Positions 37,001 through 55,675 of a DNA stretch of 64,000 bases are shown here, one piece after another. A program made the position numbers and the translations under genes. Source of the stretch: Okapia johnstoni (Eukaryota > Chordata > Mammalia > Artiodactyla > Giraffidae); assembly GCA_024291935.2 (NCBI GenBank), contig JAGTYA010000026.1, positions 5,312,001 to 5,376,000 of the forward strand, written 5' to 3'. A model generated the notes under the pieces. That model made no database searches and was not told where the DNA came from. It saw nothing but the letters and a program-made list of their open reading frames with translations. The stretch's first letter is position 1, and the number at the start of each line of letters is the position of its first letter.

Positions 37001-40000
37001 AGGAAGAAGGATGGGGGCCTCCGGGGACCTGGGTTCCACTCCACCACAGACTCTCATGAAATCTCCCCTTCAGGGAGCTGATTCCTTAATTGTCCATTTT
37101 GTAAATGAGGAAAAGGTTGGGCCAGATAGTAAAAGCTGATATTGATCACAAGATGCCAAATCCTCTGCTAACCACTTCCCATACAAGATCTCTTTCATAA
37201 CTCCCACATCCCTCAAGGTAAAGACTATTATGATTCCGGATGAGGAAAGTTAGCCCAGAGAGTAGTAACACAGGCTCTTTATCTTAAATTTGGAAAAAGT
37301 CCACAAAGCACAAACAAGAAGATGAAGGGACCTCCCTGGCGGTCCAGTGGTTAAGACTCTGCGCTTCTGATGCAGGAGGCTTGGGTTTGATCCCTGATCA
37401 GGGAACTAAGATCCCACATACCATTGAAGAAGGAAATGGCAACCCACTCTAGAATTCTTGCCTGGACAATTTCATGGACAGAGGAGCCTGGTGGGCTACA
37501 GTCCCAGGGGTCACAAAGAGTCGGACACAACTGAGTGACTAACTGTCACTTTTACTTTCACCATGTGGTACAGCCAAAAAAAAAAGAAAGTGAAAATCAC
37601 CCACATATAACCATTATTAAGATTCTAATGCATTTCCTTCCAGAGGTTTATAATTCAATCATTATTACTTTATTTCCTAGATACTGAGGTTTCTAACTTT
37701 ATTCCTCTGCTTAAGATGAAAATATCCCAGAATGAGTATCATGTTTTTGCTTCATTAAGTGCCAACACTTCCATTAACTATTAACATCTTCATTAACCAT
37801 CAACAATTTCATTAACTGTTAACGCCTTAATTGTTAACTCCTCTGATGAAGTCAGCAGGAAGCCAGCTGAAAGAGCAAGAACAAATATTGGTCCCAGCTT
37901 CCTGGGGTGTTGGGGTGGGCTCAGAGCTAAGAGTCGGGGTGTCTGGAGGGATCAAAGAGGCCTGGGCAGGGAGGTAGGTGGGGCAGGAAGAAGAATGCCC
38001 CACTTCCCACTCCCATCACCTGGACAGCACTCACCCTGCCCTACTTTGCGGCTCTGGGTGGGTGGTGTGCCCAAGGGAGCCATTACCCGAAATCAAGGGA
38101 ATTCAAGGGCTTGGTATGCGGCTGTAGTGGCAGGGAAACCCAGGGCCAGGGGGTGGGGGTGGGGAGGGCACGGCATTGATGTCTGGGCACCTACAGGTCT
38201 GCGCCGGGTGATGCTGAGGGCCCACCGACAGGCCTGGTGCTGGCAGGATGAGTGGACAGAGCTGAGCATGGCTGACATCCGGGCACTAGAGGAGGAGACT
38301 GCCCGCATGCTGGCACAGCGCATGGCCAAGTGCAACACAGGCAGTGAGGGCCCCGAGGCCCAGCCCCTGGGGAAGCCAAGCACTGAGGCCCGGGCTGGGG
38401 CCAGTCAGGCTGGCACCCCCGATGGGCCCGAGGCACCCCCAGGCCCCGATGCATCGCCTGATGCCAGCTTCAGCAAGCAGTGGTCTTCATCCTCCCGTTC
38501 CTCCTACTCATCCCAGCATGGAGGTGAGCCTGGGGCACAGAGACTGGTGGTGGGGTGTTGGAGGAGAGTGGCCCTCGGGCTGGATGCCCAGGCTGAGGCC
38601 CACATGGCCCTGCAGGGGGTGTGTCTCCCCAGACTTTGTCTGAGTGGCGCATGCAGAACATCGCCCGGGACTCTGAGAACAGCTCCGAGGACGAGTTCTT
38701 TGATGCCCATGGTGAGCACCCCAGACCTGTTGGGGGCGGGGGGATCCCTGAGCGGCTCCTACCACCCCATGACACAGTCCCTGGTCCCTTCAGAAGGCTT
38801 CTCGGACAGTGATGAGGTCTTCCCCAAGGAGATGACCAAGTGGAACTCCAACGACTTCATCGACGCCTTTGCCTCCCCCATGGAGGCTGAGGGGACACCG
38901 GGTAAAGGTTCCCTAACTGGTCACTGGCCACCCGCACCCCCTAGGTGGTGGGGACTCAGAGAACTACTCATTCCTAAATGTAATGGGGTCCTAAGATGAA
39001 TGTCAACCCAGAAAGGGTGCACTTTAAATACACAGACGAATGATGAGTGGATAATGGGTGGATGGATGGATGGATGGTTGGAATGTAAGACATAGACAAA
39101 GAATGGAGGAATTCATTTGGAGTCCGGGAAGTCTTCATGCAGTCTGTGAGGTCTAAACCAGACTTTGAAGGATTAGACCAGCTCTGTCCAAAAGAACTTT
39201 CTGAGATGATGGAAAGGTACTCATCACTAGCCACATGTGACCCTCAAGTTCTTAAAATGTGGTGAGTGTGACTGGGGACCTGAATTTTGCATAGTAATTT
39301 AATTCACTTCAACTTAAACAGGCACATGTGGCTAGTGGCTACCACATGGGACAGGGCAGGATTAGAAGGAATCTTCCAGGCAAACGGGCATTGTAGGGAG
39401 AGGCGTCTCTGGGAACAGCAGGGACTGGCCTGTGCAAAGGCCTAGAAGTGTGAAATGACCTGGAGGGGGGTCGGGTGAGAGGGGCAGGTCCGAGGGAGAT
39501 GGGCGCAGGGGGGAGTGCCCAGGCAGACAGCGAGGAGGGGCACCTGAAGTGCCACAGGAGGGCATTCCCACGGAGCCCTCAGTCTCTCTTCCTGGCTCTC
39601 CCCCTCCCACAGACCCTGGAACTGAGGCCACCAAAGAACTGGGGGACGGGGCCCAGGCACCCAGGGACTCGGAAGTGAGTATGGCTGGCCACCCTGCATC
39701 TCAGCCACAGCCACCCACCAACCATGGCTCTGACGTCGCTGGCGTTGCTCTGTGCCCCCCACAGGGCCCAGATGGAGACGGTGCCGGGGAGCTGGGGGCG
39801 GACACGTGTGCGGTCCACGCCCTCTTCCTCGTCCTGCACAGTGGCAGCATCCTAGACTCCGGCCCGGGAGATGCCGACTCCAAGCGGGCGGACATGCAGA
39901 CGCTGAGCCTAGCCTTCGAGGCCGTCACCCGCATCCACTTTCCCGAGGCCCTGGGCCACGTGGCGCTGCGCCTGGTGCCCTGCCCACCCATCTGCGCGGC

Positions 40001-43000
40001 AGCCTATGCCCTCGTCTCCAAGTACTGCTTGGGGGGTGGAAGGGGGGGTGGGCACGCAGGGTCCCCTAGGTGTGGACAGCCACCTGGAGGCTCCTGGAAC
40101 CAGAGAGGCCCCCATGGCGGGAGGGGGTGGAGGCCAGGAAGCCAGACACCTGGGCCAGTCACTCGCCCAGCTGGACCTCAGTTTCTAGTCTATGGCTCCA
40201 TCACAGAGCCCTCTGGGATACTGGTGGTCCCCACAAAGCCCCCGTGGTGCTGGGACTTGCCAACAGGTCAGGGGGACTTAGAGGGGGCAGGGCTGGGCCT
40301 GGAGGCCCCCACCACTCCATTCTACCCCTCTTCCTACAGCCTGAGCCCCTACAGCCATGATGGTGACAGCCTGTCCCGCTCCCAGGACCACATTCCCCTG
40401 GCTGCCCTGCCGCTGCTGGCCACCTCGTCATCCCGATACCAGGGCGCCGTAGCCACAGTCATTGCCCGCACCAACCAGGCCTACGCGGCCTTCCTGCGCT
40501 CCTCCGAGGGCGCTGGCTTCTGCGGGCAGGTCAGAGGTTAGGGATGCTCCCGGGGAACTTGCCACCCGAGCTTCCCCCACCCTCCTGCCTCTGCTGCAGC
40601 CCCTCCTGACCCTCCTGTGCTGCCCTCTCCCTCAGGTGGTGCTGATCGGGGATGGTGTTGGTGGAATCCTGGGCTTTGATGCGCTCTGCCACAGTGCCAG
40701 CGTGGGCACCGGGAGCCGGAGCAGCAGCCGCCGTGGAAGTATGGTCAGTGTGGCTGAACCCGCCTCCCCCAGAGGAGGGAGGGTGACATCCCTGCTCTAA
40801 TTCTCTGCCCCCGGAATCTGACCTCTCTCCAGCCTGTTCCCTGCTGCCTCCATCCATCCCCTCTGGGGCTCCGCTTGCCTGCTCTAAGTCCCTGCCCAAC
40901 CCCCAAGCCTCCTTCCTCACTTCCAAATAAGTAGAAATCGATTGTCTCCAGTCCTAAGGATGTTTCTGTCTCCTGCTCCTTCTAGAACAATGAGCTGCTC
41001 TCCCCGGAGGCCGGCCCAGTGCGGGATCCCCTGGCAGAGGGGGCCGAGGGGCTGGGCCGGGCCAGCCCAGAACCCTCTGCCCTGCCCACCCAGCGCACCC
41101 CCAGCGACATGGCGGGTCCGGAGTCCGAGGGCTCTCAAAACAGGTGACATTCCCACCCCATCAACCCCAAACTGGGCTTGTGCTGGGCTGCCGAGGCAGC
41201 AGCACTGATGGCCACCTCTGCACTCAGCCTGCAGGCAGCGACCCCAGCCACCTCCTCCGGGGAGCCCCGGCGGGCAAGCACAGCCTCTTGCCCAGCCACT
41301 GCCACCTCTGAGGCTCCCGACGGTGCCCCCTGTGCCGCCCGCCTTGACTTCAAGGTCTCCGGCTTCTTCCTCTTTGGCTCCCCGCTCGGCCTGGTGCTGG
41401 CTCTGCGCAAAACCGTGATGCCCACGTTGGAGGGTGAGCCCTTGGGGTGCGGGGCGGGGGGGTGGGGCACGCATCCTCCTCCACCTGCCCCTTCCCCAGC
41501 TCCTCCAACCTCTCCCTCTCACCGGAAATTCGAGCATTTATGCCATTCCCCACTGTACAAATTAAGTGGCTTGGCTAGAGAGGGGGAACCTGAGGCCCAC
41601 AAAGAAGGGACTTGTCGACGCCACGTTTCCCAGTGTGCACTAGGAGGAACTTGTACGCCCAGATGCCCTTCCTGAGAAGGGGTCCAACAGGCCTGGGGAA
41701 TGCTTCATCCCGAGCATCAGCAAATCAAAGGCTCTGACCCCTTGTTAGCCGAGAGACCTGTCTCACTTTTAAGCAGGACCCTGGGGACCTCCCAGGGAGT
41801 ACAGTCTGGGAAGCGCTGTTTCAGGGTCACCCAGCATGTCAGGGAGCTGCTCCCCACCACCCCTACCTCCCAGGACGTCCAGCTGAACCCCCTATCTCCT
41901 TCATCTTCTGGGTACCAGTGGCCCAGATGCGGCCAGCCTGCGAGCAGATCTACAACCTCTTCCACGCAGCCGACCCCTGTGCCTCCCGCCTTGAGCCCCT
42001 GCTGGCCCCCAAGTTCCAGGCCATCGCCCCCCTGGCGGTGCCCCGCTACCAGAAGTTCCCTCTTGGAGATGGCTCGTCTCTGCTGCTGGGTACGCACCCA
42101 ACCAAAAAACAGGAGAAGGGCCCCAGTAGTGAGGGATGGAGATAGACCACCCCCCCAACCAAGATGTAGTTCCTGCATCATTGGTCCTCTCTCAGGTCAC
42201 CACTCCCAGGACCAGGAGCCCTCTCCTGGGCCCTTGGGCAGTCTGGATCCCCAAGACCCTCTGCCCAGAAGCTGGGGGCAGTGATGGTGACAGGGCTAAA
42301 GAAAGGAGGCAGTCACATGGAGAGCAGCCACCCGCCACTGGCGGAGGTGAGGGGAGGGTGAAGGGGTGCTGTATCCGTGTCTAGGGATGCATTGTGTCTC
42401 CATGGGCACTTGAGTTCACGTCCTGGTGTGGGTTGTGTACACATGCCTGTAAGTGAGTACCCATCTGGCCCCATGGGACAAGCGAGCCTGGATTGGGGTG
42501 ATGGTGGCAGGCATTCTGGCAGGAATGCTGCTGGGGTGAGCTAAGAGGGGAGAATGCCCCCACCCTTCGCGTCCACCCACACGTTGGGGCAGTTCAGCCT
42601 CAGCCAAGGCCTGACCAGAGAAGGCTGGCAGCAGAGATGGGGGAGATGCGGAGCGGAGCAGTCCTGGAACCCCAGTGGGAAGACAGGAGGGCGGCCTGGC
42701 CTGGCCCACCACTGAGGCTGCCCTCCACCCACAGCTGACACTCTGCAGACCCACTCAGGCCTCTTCCTGGAGGAGCTGGAGATGTTGGTGCCCTCAACAC
42801 CCACGTCTGCCAGCGGTGCTTTCTGGAAGGGCAGTGAGTTGGGTGGTGACCTGCCAGCCCAGCCAACTGCCCCTAGCACCACTAGTGAGGTGGTTAAGAG
42901 TAAGTCTGGCCAGCCACCCCGCCTGTGGGTGAGGGGCAGTGGTGGGGGTGTGGATACTTGTTCCACCGCTGAAGCCCAGCAGAAACACCCTTGCCCCAGA

Positions 43001-46000
43001 GCATTTGCTCTGGAAGGAGGGGACCCCAGCACCCAACTCTGGACTCGGCAAAGAGCAGGGCTGGTGGAAGAGAGGGAGGGTAGAGCCGTAGAGGCCAGAG
43101 AGGTGGGCCTGGGGTGGGAGGCCACCCCTGACTCACTGCCCACCGCGGCCGAGCAGTCCTGGAGCGCTGGTGGGGGACCAAGCGGATTGACTACTCGCTG
43201 TACTGCCCGGAGGCGCTCACCGCCTTCCCCACCGTCACGCTGCCCCACCTCTTCCACGCCAGTTACTGGGAGTCGGCCGACGTGGTGGCCTTCATCCTGC
43301 GTCAGGTGGGCCCAGGGATGCAGGGGGGGTGGGGAAGGGGAAGCGGGCAAGGATAGGGAGCAGGGGCTGGGGGAGGAGCAGCCCCAGGCACCCTTCCCCC
43401 CCCCCCCCCCCCCCCCCCCCCCCCGCTTCACGTGGCCTCGCTGGGGCCCATCCCGCGCAGGTGATCGAGAAGGAGCGGCCACACCTGACCGAGTGCGAGG
43501 AGCCGTCCATCTACAGCCCGGCCTTCCCCAGGGAGAAGTGGCAGCGCAAACGCACCCAAGTCAAGATTCGGGTACATGTCCTGACCCTAGCGACCTCAAG
43601 AGCGAGGCCCTGTCGGGTCACCCTAAGCCCCTCCCTCACCCCAAGCCCCTCCCTGGTCCCACCTCCTCCTGCCTCGGCCCCGCCCCCGGGTACCACAAAG
43701 CCTCCTCCCCGCCCTCTTCCCCGCCCCCTCCTCCAAGTCAGGTCTCGGATTGGCGCTCGCCTCGCCCCTCTCAGCCTCCGCACCGGGTCTGTATTGCCTC
43801 CGCCTCTTGGAACCGCAGTCCGCACAGGGGACCCCCACGACCTCTGATCGGGGTCAGCAGAAGCGCCCACCCCTCGGGCCTCGCCCCTCTCTCGCAGCGA
43901 GCGGGCCCGCCTCCTCTAAGCAGCGTGCACACACGTCCGGGCGCGGGTCCCCCTCACCAGCTCTTCCCGCATCCCTGTCATCTCCTGGCCGCGGGCTCAC
44001 ACTGTCTCCTCCCACCAGAACGTCACCTCCAACCACCGGGCGAGCGACACGGTGGTGTGCGAGGGCCGCCCCCAGGTGCTGAACGGGCGCTTCATGTACG
44101 GACCCTTGGATGTGGTCACGCTCACGGGAGAGAAGGTTAGGACACAGAGGCCTCAGTCCCATGTAGACCAGCCCCCTCCTCGGGCTGACCTGGCCCCAAG
44201 CGGGAGCTCCCCGGTCCCGCCTCCTCTTCCCTGGATAGCTCTCGGTCCTGCCAGGTGGAGCCCCCAACCCCGTCCTCCTTCCCCCGCCTCAGCCCTCCTC
44301 CGCTCAGCTCCGCACAGCTCAGGGGTTTCCCCCCCCCCGGCTCCGCTCCGCTCAGGGGGACCCTCTGGCCCTCTCGGCCTGCTAGGTGGACATCTACATC
44401 ATGACGCAGCCGCTGTCGGGCAAGTGGATCCACTTTGGCACTGAGGTCACCAACAGCTCGGGCCGTCTCACCTTTCCGGTGCCCCTGGAACGTGCACTGG
44501 GCGTCGGCGTTTACCCGGTGCGCATGGTGGTCAGGTGAGCGCGGGGCGGACCTGGCCTCTTCGGGGCAGGGCTCCCGTGGGCCCCGCCCCCACGCCGCTC
44601 ACACAGCCCCCCACCTCGGGCGTAGGGGCGACCACACCTACGCCGAATGCTGCCTAACAGTGGTGGCCCGCGGCACTGAGGCCGTGGTCTTCAGCATCGA
44701 CGGCTCCTTCACCGCCAGTGTGTCCATCATGGGCAGCGACCCCAAGGTGCGCGCCGGCGCCGTGGACGTGGTCAGGTATGAGCGGCTGCCCCCTCCCTTC
44801 CCCGGCTTGCCGTGAGGACTGGTCCCCACCCCTGGCGCGCGGGGCTGACCGCCGCCCCACCCTGCAGGCACTGGCAGGACGCGGGCTACCTGATCGTGTA
44901 CGTGACAGGCCGTCCCGATATGCAGAAGCACCGCGTGGTGGCCTGGCTGTCGCAGCACAACTTCCCCCATGGCGTCGTCTCTTTCTGCGATGGCCTCACT
45001 CACGACCCGCTGCGCCAGAAGGCGATGTTCCTGCAGAGCCTGGTGCAGGAGGTGTGGTGGCTGGGGAGGGCCCTGAACCCCGCGATTGCCCCGGGAGGAG
45101 GCCCGTTTGTTCCCACCCTCATGGTCCCGGCTCCCAGCCTAACAGGCTGCACATCCCCGCAGAAGTCTCTAGAGTCCTTGAGGCCAAGGCTGGTCCCACC
45201 GTCCCAGCCAGACCTGGTAATGGAGACTAAGTGGCCCCGCCCCTAAGCCTTCCGCACTGAACCCCACCAGATCCCACCCTCTGTCTCCCGCCCCGCCCTC
45301 CCCCCAACCCGGGGCTGCTGATTGGCCTCTCCGGCCACAGGTGGAACTGAACTTCGTGGCCGGCTACGGGTCCCCCAAAGACGTGGCTGTGTATGCTGCA
45401 CTGGGCCTGCCCCCCAGCCAGACCTACATCGTGGGCCGCGCGGTGCGGAAGCTGCAGGCGCAGTGCCAGGTGAGGGCCGAGTGAAGCTGGGGCTGTGAGC
45501 CAGCTGGGGTGTGGGAGCCTGAGTCTGGGCCGTGAGGACCACGCGTGTGTTAAGTACCTAGGAGGGAGGCTGTGAACAGGCTGGCCGGCTTCGGGGAACT
45601 TGGGCTTCTCCTGGGATCGGGGAGGTCATAAGCAGCTGGAAGCTGCCAAGCAGTTACCCAGAATGGGTAATTCAAGCTGGAGTATGAGCAAGACCTTGGG
45701 TGCTCGTTCCATGCTGACATGGGCCTGGGCACAAGCCTTGACCTTTCTGAGCCTCACTTTCCTATCTGTAAAATGGAAAGCATAAACCTGTGCAGATCTC
45801 CGCAGCTGTAACGCAGAGCCCGTGATTTACTGCATGTCAGCAAGCACTGGGCTGGGCACAAAGCAAGTGCCTGCTAAATGTTAGCTGCTGTTACTTCCCT
45901 CCAAAACCCCATTTTACAGATGAGGAAACTCAGGACGAGGCCCAGAGAGGAGCAGGCTCGCCGGCGGGGTTTGGTCAGGCTGTGCCAGCCCAGTACTGCA

Positions 46001-46357
46001 GCCAACACTGCCCAGAGCCTGGGAAGGGCAGGTGAGGGCAGTGTGTGGGCCTGAGACAAGCCATCCCCTCACCCTGCCCACCTCTGCCTGCAGTTCCTGT
46101 CCGATGGCTATGTGGCCCATCTGGGCCAGCTGGAGGCCGGCTCCCACCCTCATGCCGCTGCGGGACCCTCAAGGGCCACCCTGGCCAAGAGCAGCTATGG
46201 CGGGGCTGCCCCTGTGGACTTCCTTCGGAAACAGAGCCAGCTGCTCCGTTCGAGGGGTCCCAGCCAGGCAGAGCGGGAAGGCCCAGGGACGCCACCCACC
46301 ACCCTGGCACGGGGCAAGGCGCGGAGCATCAGCCTCAAGCTGGACAGCGAAGAGTGA
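34069..46357 (+). CDS. PITPNM1: Membrane-associated phosphatidylinositol transfer protein 1 (Nir2)
   Basis: Peripheral protein of ER-plasma membrane contacts and Golgi that exchanges phosphatidylinositol for phosphatidic acid. 23 coding exons: 34069-34146, 35630-35844, 35930-36051, 36262-36486, 38197-38523, 38616-38711, 38794-38901, 39613-39674, 39765-40021, 40340-40529, 40636-40743, 40986-41143, 41228-41433, 41919-42089, 42735-42899, 43157-43305, 43461-43571, 44019-44135, 44386-44534, 44626-44775, 44868-45051, 45341-45469, 46094-46357. All phases agree, giving 1246 residues (human 1244). Domains in order: N-terminal PITP domain from [11 protein letters not shown] to about residue 250; acidic FFAT motif EFFDAHE at about 349-355, which binds VAP; DDHD domain at about 680-880, with [24 protein letters not shown] and [14 protein letters not shown]2 domain at about 1020-1160, with [14 protein letters not shown] and [11 protein letters not shown]. 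The C-terminus is [10 protein letters not shown]. Nothing looks broken. Confidence 0.97.
35100..35425 (+). mobile_element. L2 LINE 3' fragment
   Basis: GTGAGGCCTTCCCTGACC, CCACAAGGGCAGG and TACTTGAATGACTGAAC are typical of an L2 end; in PITPNM1 intron 1. Confidence 0.75.
37070..37280 (-). mobile_element. MIR remnant
   Basis: CCATTTTGTAAATGAGGAAAAGG and GGATGAGGAAAGTTAGCCCAG phrases, in PITPNM1 intron 4. Confidence 0.55.
37328..37600 (+). mobile_element. CHR SINE with a Bov-A element nested inside
   Basis: CHR head at 37328 (ACCTCCCTGGCGGTCCAGTGG) is broken after CCCACATACCAT by a Bov-A body (GAAGAAGGAAATGGC to CTTTCACCAT) and resumes with GTGGTACAGCC and a poly-A tail. Confidence 0.8.
37751..37840 (+). 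repeat. Degenerate ~20-bp minisatellite
   Basis: About 4.5 units of TTCATTAACTRTTAACRYC in PITPNM1 intron 4. Several units contain ATTAACTATTAAC-like HNF1-type palindromes. Confidence 0.8.
39043..39078. repeat. Short (GGAT)n repeat
   Basis: GGATAATGGGTGGATGGATGGATGG in PITPNM1 intron 7. Confidence 0.85.
39180..39358 (+). mobile_element. MER5A-like hAT DNA transposon
   Basis: Terminal CTCTGTCCAAAAGAAC and inner CTAGCCACATGTGACC / CATGTGGCTAGTGGCTACC match MER5A. Confidence 0.75.
43396..43424. repeat. Poly(C) run of 29
   Basis: Uninterrupted C homopolymer in PITPNM1 intron 16, 36 bp before the next exon. Confidence 0.9.
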
Positions 46358-46507
46358 GGCCTCAACTGTGGCTGGACTTGGGTTACTTATTCATACACTT
46401 GAGGAGCCCCAGTGGCCGCCTGTGGAAGGCTGGGGACCCAGCCCTAGGGGCTGGAGGAGGGAGCAGCAAGGGTCCAGAGGCTTTTCCAGCGTGTGTAAAT
46501 CCACAGA

Positions 46508-46513
46508 AATAAA
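46508..46513 (+). terminator. PITPNM1: Poly(A) signal AATAAA of PITPNM1
   Basis: AATAAA 151 bp after the PITPNM1 stop codon, preceded by TCCACAG. Cleavage is likely near 46530. The 3' ends of PITPNM1 and AIP face each other about 0.6 kb apart. Confidence 0.88.
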
Positions 46514-47149
46514 CACCACCTGCATCCCGCCTGACTGCCCACTGGCGTGGCATCACAGGGTGGCCCAGCTCACGATTTCTAGTTCAACAGAGATGCTGAA
46601 GGGCAAAGAGGGACTGGGATGTGCCCAGGGTCAGGCAGCAGGTCAGAGGGCAGGGCCGGGACTGGGGCCTGGAGAGTCAGCTTCCCCCATCCACCTTCCC
46701 CCTCCCCACCTGGGCCGGCCTTTCAGTTCCCAGGGGCCCAGACTTGGCTTCTCACTGGAACCACTGCCTGCATGAGCTGAGGCCATGGGATTAGGAGTTG
46801 GGAGGGGCGATGGGGAGGGCTGCGCTGGGAGCCCACCTCACCCGGGCTCTAGGCCTCCTGGCTTGCACTTGCTTCGTCTCCCCGCTTAACACTGAAGGCT
46901 CCCAGGCACCTCGGCCCTGGCCAGCTAGAAACACTTCCCTTGTGACAGAGACCATTCTCGTTTCTCTGTCAGGCACACTGAGGCCCACAGAGGTCTCAGA
47001 GCTCATGAACGGGGAGCTGGGATTAGAACCCCAATTCTTTGCTTCCCCAAACCACCCAAGTACCAGGAAATGAGGAGCAGTGACCCCAACTCTCCCAGTG
47101 GATCAGCTTGGCAGGCCCAGAGAGGGACGAGAGACAGATAAATAAGGCC

Positions 47150-47155
47150 TTTATA
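47150..47155 (-). terminator. AIP: Likely poly(A) signal variant TATAAA of AIP
   Basis: No AATAAA follows the AIP stop on the minus strand. TATAAA occurs just beyond the SINE array, in the context CTGTATATAAAGGCC, and is the best candidate. The array separates it from the stop codon. Confidence 0.45.
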
Positions 47156-47163
47156 TACAGAGA

Positions 47164-47709
47164 CGATGTATGTAGGCAATGGCAACCCACTGCAGTACTC
47201 TTGCCTGGAAAATCCCATGGACGGAGGAGCCTGGGAGGCTGCAGTCCATTGGGTCGCAAAGAGTCAGACACAACTGAGCGACTTCACTTGCATGCATTGG
47301 AGAAGGAAATGGCACCCCACTCCAGTACTCTTGCCTGGAAAATCCCATGGATGGAGGAGCCTGGTAGGCTACAGTCCACGGGATCGCAAAGAGTCAAGAC
47401 ACGACTGAGCGACTTCACTTTCACTTTTCACTTTCATGCACTGGAGAAGGACATGGCAACCCACTCCAGTGTTCTTGCCTGGAGAATCCCAGGGACGGTA
47501 GAGCCTGGTGGACTGCCATCTATGGGGTCGCACAGAGTCGGACATGACTGAGCGACTTCACTTTCACTTTTCACTTTCATGCATTGGAGAAGGAAATGGC
47601 AACCCACTCGTGTTCTTGCTTGGAGAATCCCAGGGACGGGGGAGCCTGGTGGGCTGCCATCTATGGGGTCACACAGAGTCGGACACGACTGAAGCGACTC
47701 AGCAGCAGC
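47164..47709 (+). mobile_element. Array of four Bov-A units (Bov-A2 type) in the AIP 3' UTR
   Basis: Four Bov-A bodies start near 47172, 47299, 47442 and 47584, each with GGCAACCCACT or GGCACCCCACT and CGACTTCACTT-like ends. The block is flanked by perfect 9-bp repeats ATACAGAGA at 47155-47163 and 47710-47718. Confidence 0.85.
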
Positions 47710-47799
47710 ATACAGAGAAGCATGATATAGTTAGGGGGGGAGGCGGCTGGCAGCGGTGGCAGCAGCAGTGGGCGGGGAGGCCAGGCCGGTGGGGCCCCA

Positions 47800-54236
<6,437 letters not shown>

Positions 54237-54239
54237 CTA

Positions 54240-54925
54240 AGGGCAGACGCCGAAAAGAGCCCGAACGTAGAAACGGGCTGTGATTGGTTCTCTGCTCCGC
54301 GGCTGAGCGCACGGTCCGGCCAGGGGCGGGGCCTGAGACTGTCCAGGGGAGGGACCGGGGCCTGTGAGAGAGGCGAGGCCGAGTCTGCGGGGCGGGGCGG
54401 GGGCGTCCCTAGGAACTGTGTCCTTGAACCGATTTGGCTTGGGCCCTCCCAAGTGGCCGTGTGCCACGCTATTTAAAGTTGCAGAAGTAGCACGCCAGCA
54501 TTACAGAACTGGGGGGAGGGAAGGCCGGCATCCGTAGGGCCACCTCCTAAAACTACTACTTTTGCGTATTCCTTTTGTTTTTTCTCTTAGCTTGCTTGGC
54601 GCCCTAGTCGTGAGTGTTCCATCCTGAACTTTTCTCATCAATCAGTCAATCTGGGTGTAAGAAGGAGGGGAAGGAGGGTTTCTGTATTCCCGTGGAAGCC
54701 CTAAGCTCCCCAAGAGACTGACAGCCCCTTGTGGGGTCCAGGCTAGCCCTGTCGTCACCACGGAGTCCACTGCGGTGTCTGGCACATAGTAGGTGCCCAG
54801 CGAATATTAGGGAATACAGGAATGATAGAAATGAGGCACTGCAGAGGCTAAAACATTTCTCTCTGCCTCTGGAAACTAGTTGTGAAGGATAGCTCTAAGA
54901 GTCTTCTCCCACTTGTGCGGTTTCG
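54240..54925. other. AIP upstream region
   Basis: GC-rich with GGGCGGGGCC boxes to about 54410, then ordinary unique DNA with a MIR end near 54780-54825 (CTGGCACATAGTAGGTGC). No gene. Confidence 0.5.
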
Positions 54926-54927
54926 GT

Positions 54928-55258
54928 TCAGTTAGTTCACTGGCTCAGTCATGTCCGACTCTTTGCAACCCCATGGACTGCAGCACGTCAGGCTTGTCTG
55001 TCCATCACCAACTCCCAGAGCTTACTCAAACTCATGTCCATAGAGTCAGTGATGCCATCCAACCATCTTACCCTCTGTCATCCCCTTCTCTTGCCTTCAG
55101 TCTTTCCCAGCATCAGGGTCTTTTCCACTGAGTCATTTCTTTGCATCAGGTGGCCAAAGGATTGGAGTTTCAGCTTCAGCATCATTCCTTCCAAAGAATA
55201 TTCAGGACTGATTTCCTTTAGGATGCACTGGTTGGATCTCCTTGCAGTCCAAGGTTTA
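54928..55258 (-). mobile_element. BovB LINE 3' fragment
   Basis: Inverted copy from AGTTCACTGGCTCAGTCATG to GATCTCCTTGCAGTCCAAGG. Confidence 0.9.
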
Positions 55259-55674
55259 GGTAACCTAATAAAGGGAATGTCTTGGGGCCTGTGCACTGTC
55301 CTCACTCCATCTTCATAACTGGGAAGAATTACTGACCATCCCCTTTGCCCCTCATGCTGAGGGCTTCAGATGTTTATGTTGGTTCATTTCCCCCAAGAAG
55401 TCCCCTGAGAGAGGTGGAACCTCTGGGGTGAAAGAGAAACATGTTTTGTTTTTAGCTTTTGTTTTTCACTCGCACAGGAAGTTTTACAGGAAAGTTCTGC
55501 CAAATTCTGAAGCAACGAGTAGTCTGTGTTCCTACACAGATTGTTCCAGAAAAAGGAAAAAGAGGGAAAATCAACCAACATATTTTATGAGACTAGTTTA
55601 ATCTTGATTCTAAAAAAGATACTTAAACCATAAGGCAAGACAAGTCTACACCAATTTTACTAATAAATATAGAT
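55259..55674. other. Unique A/T-rich sequence, nothing recognised
   Basis: No exon or named repeat seen. Confidence 0.4.
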
Positions 55675-55675
55675 A

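Noticed and set aside
42782..44140. 452-codon plus-strand frame
   Set aside because: It reads through PITPNM1 exons 15-18 out of their frame and through introns including the poly(C) run; a GC-driven shadow.
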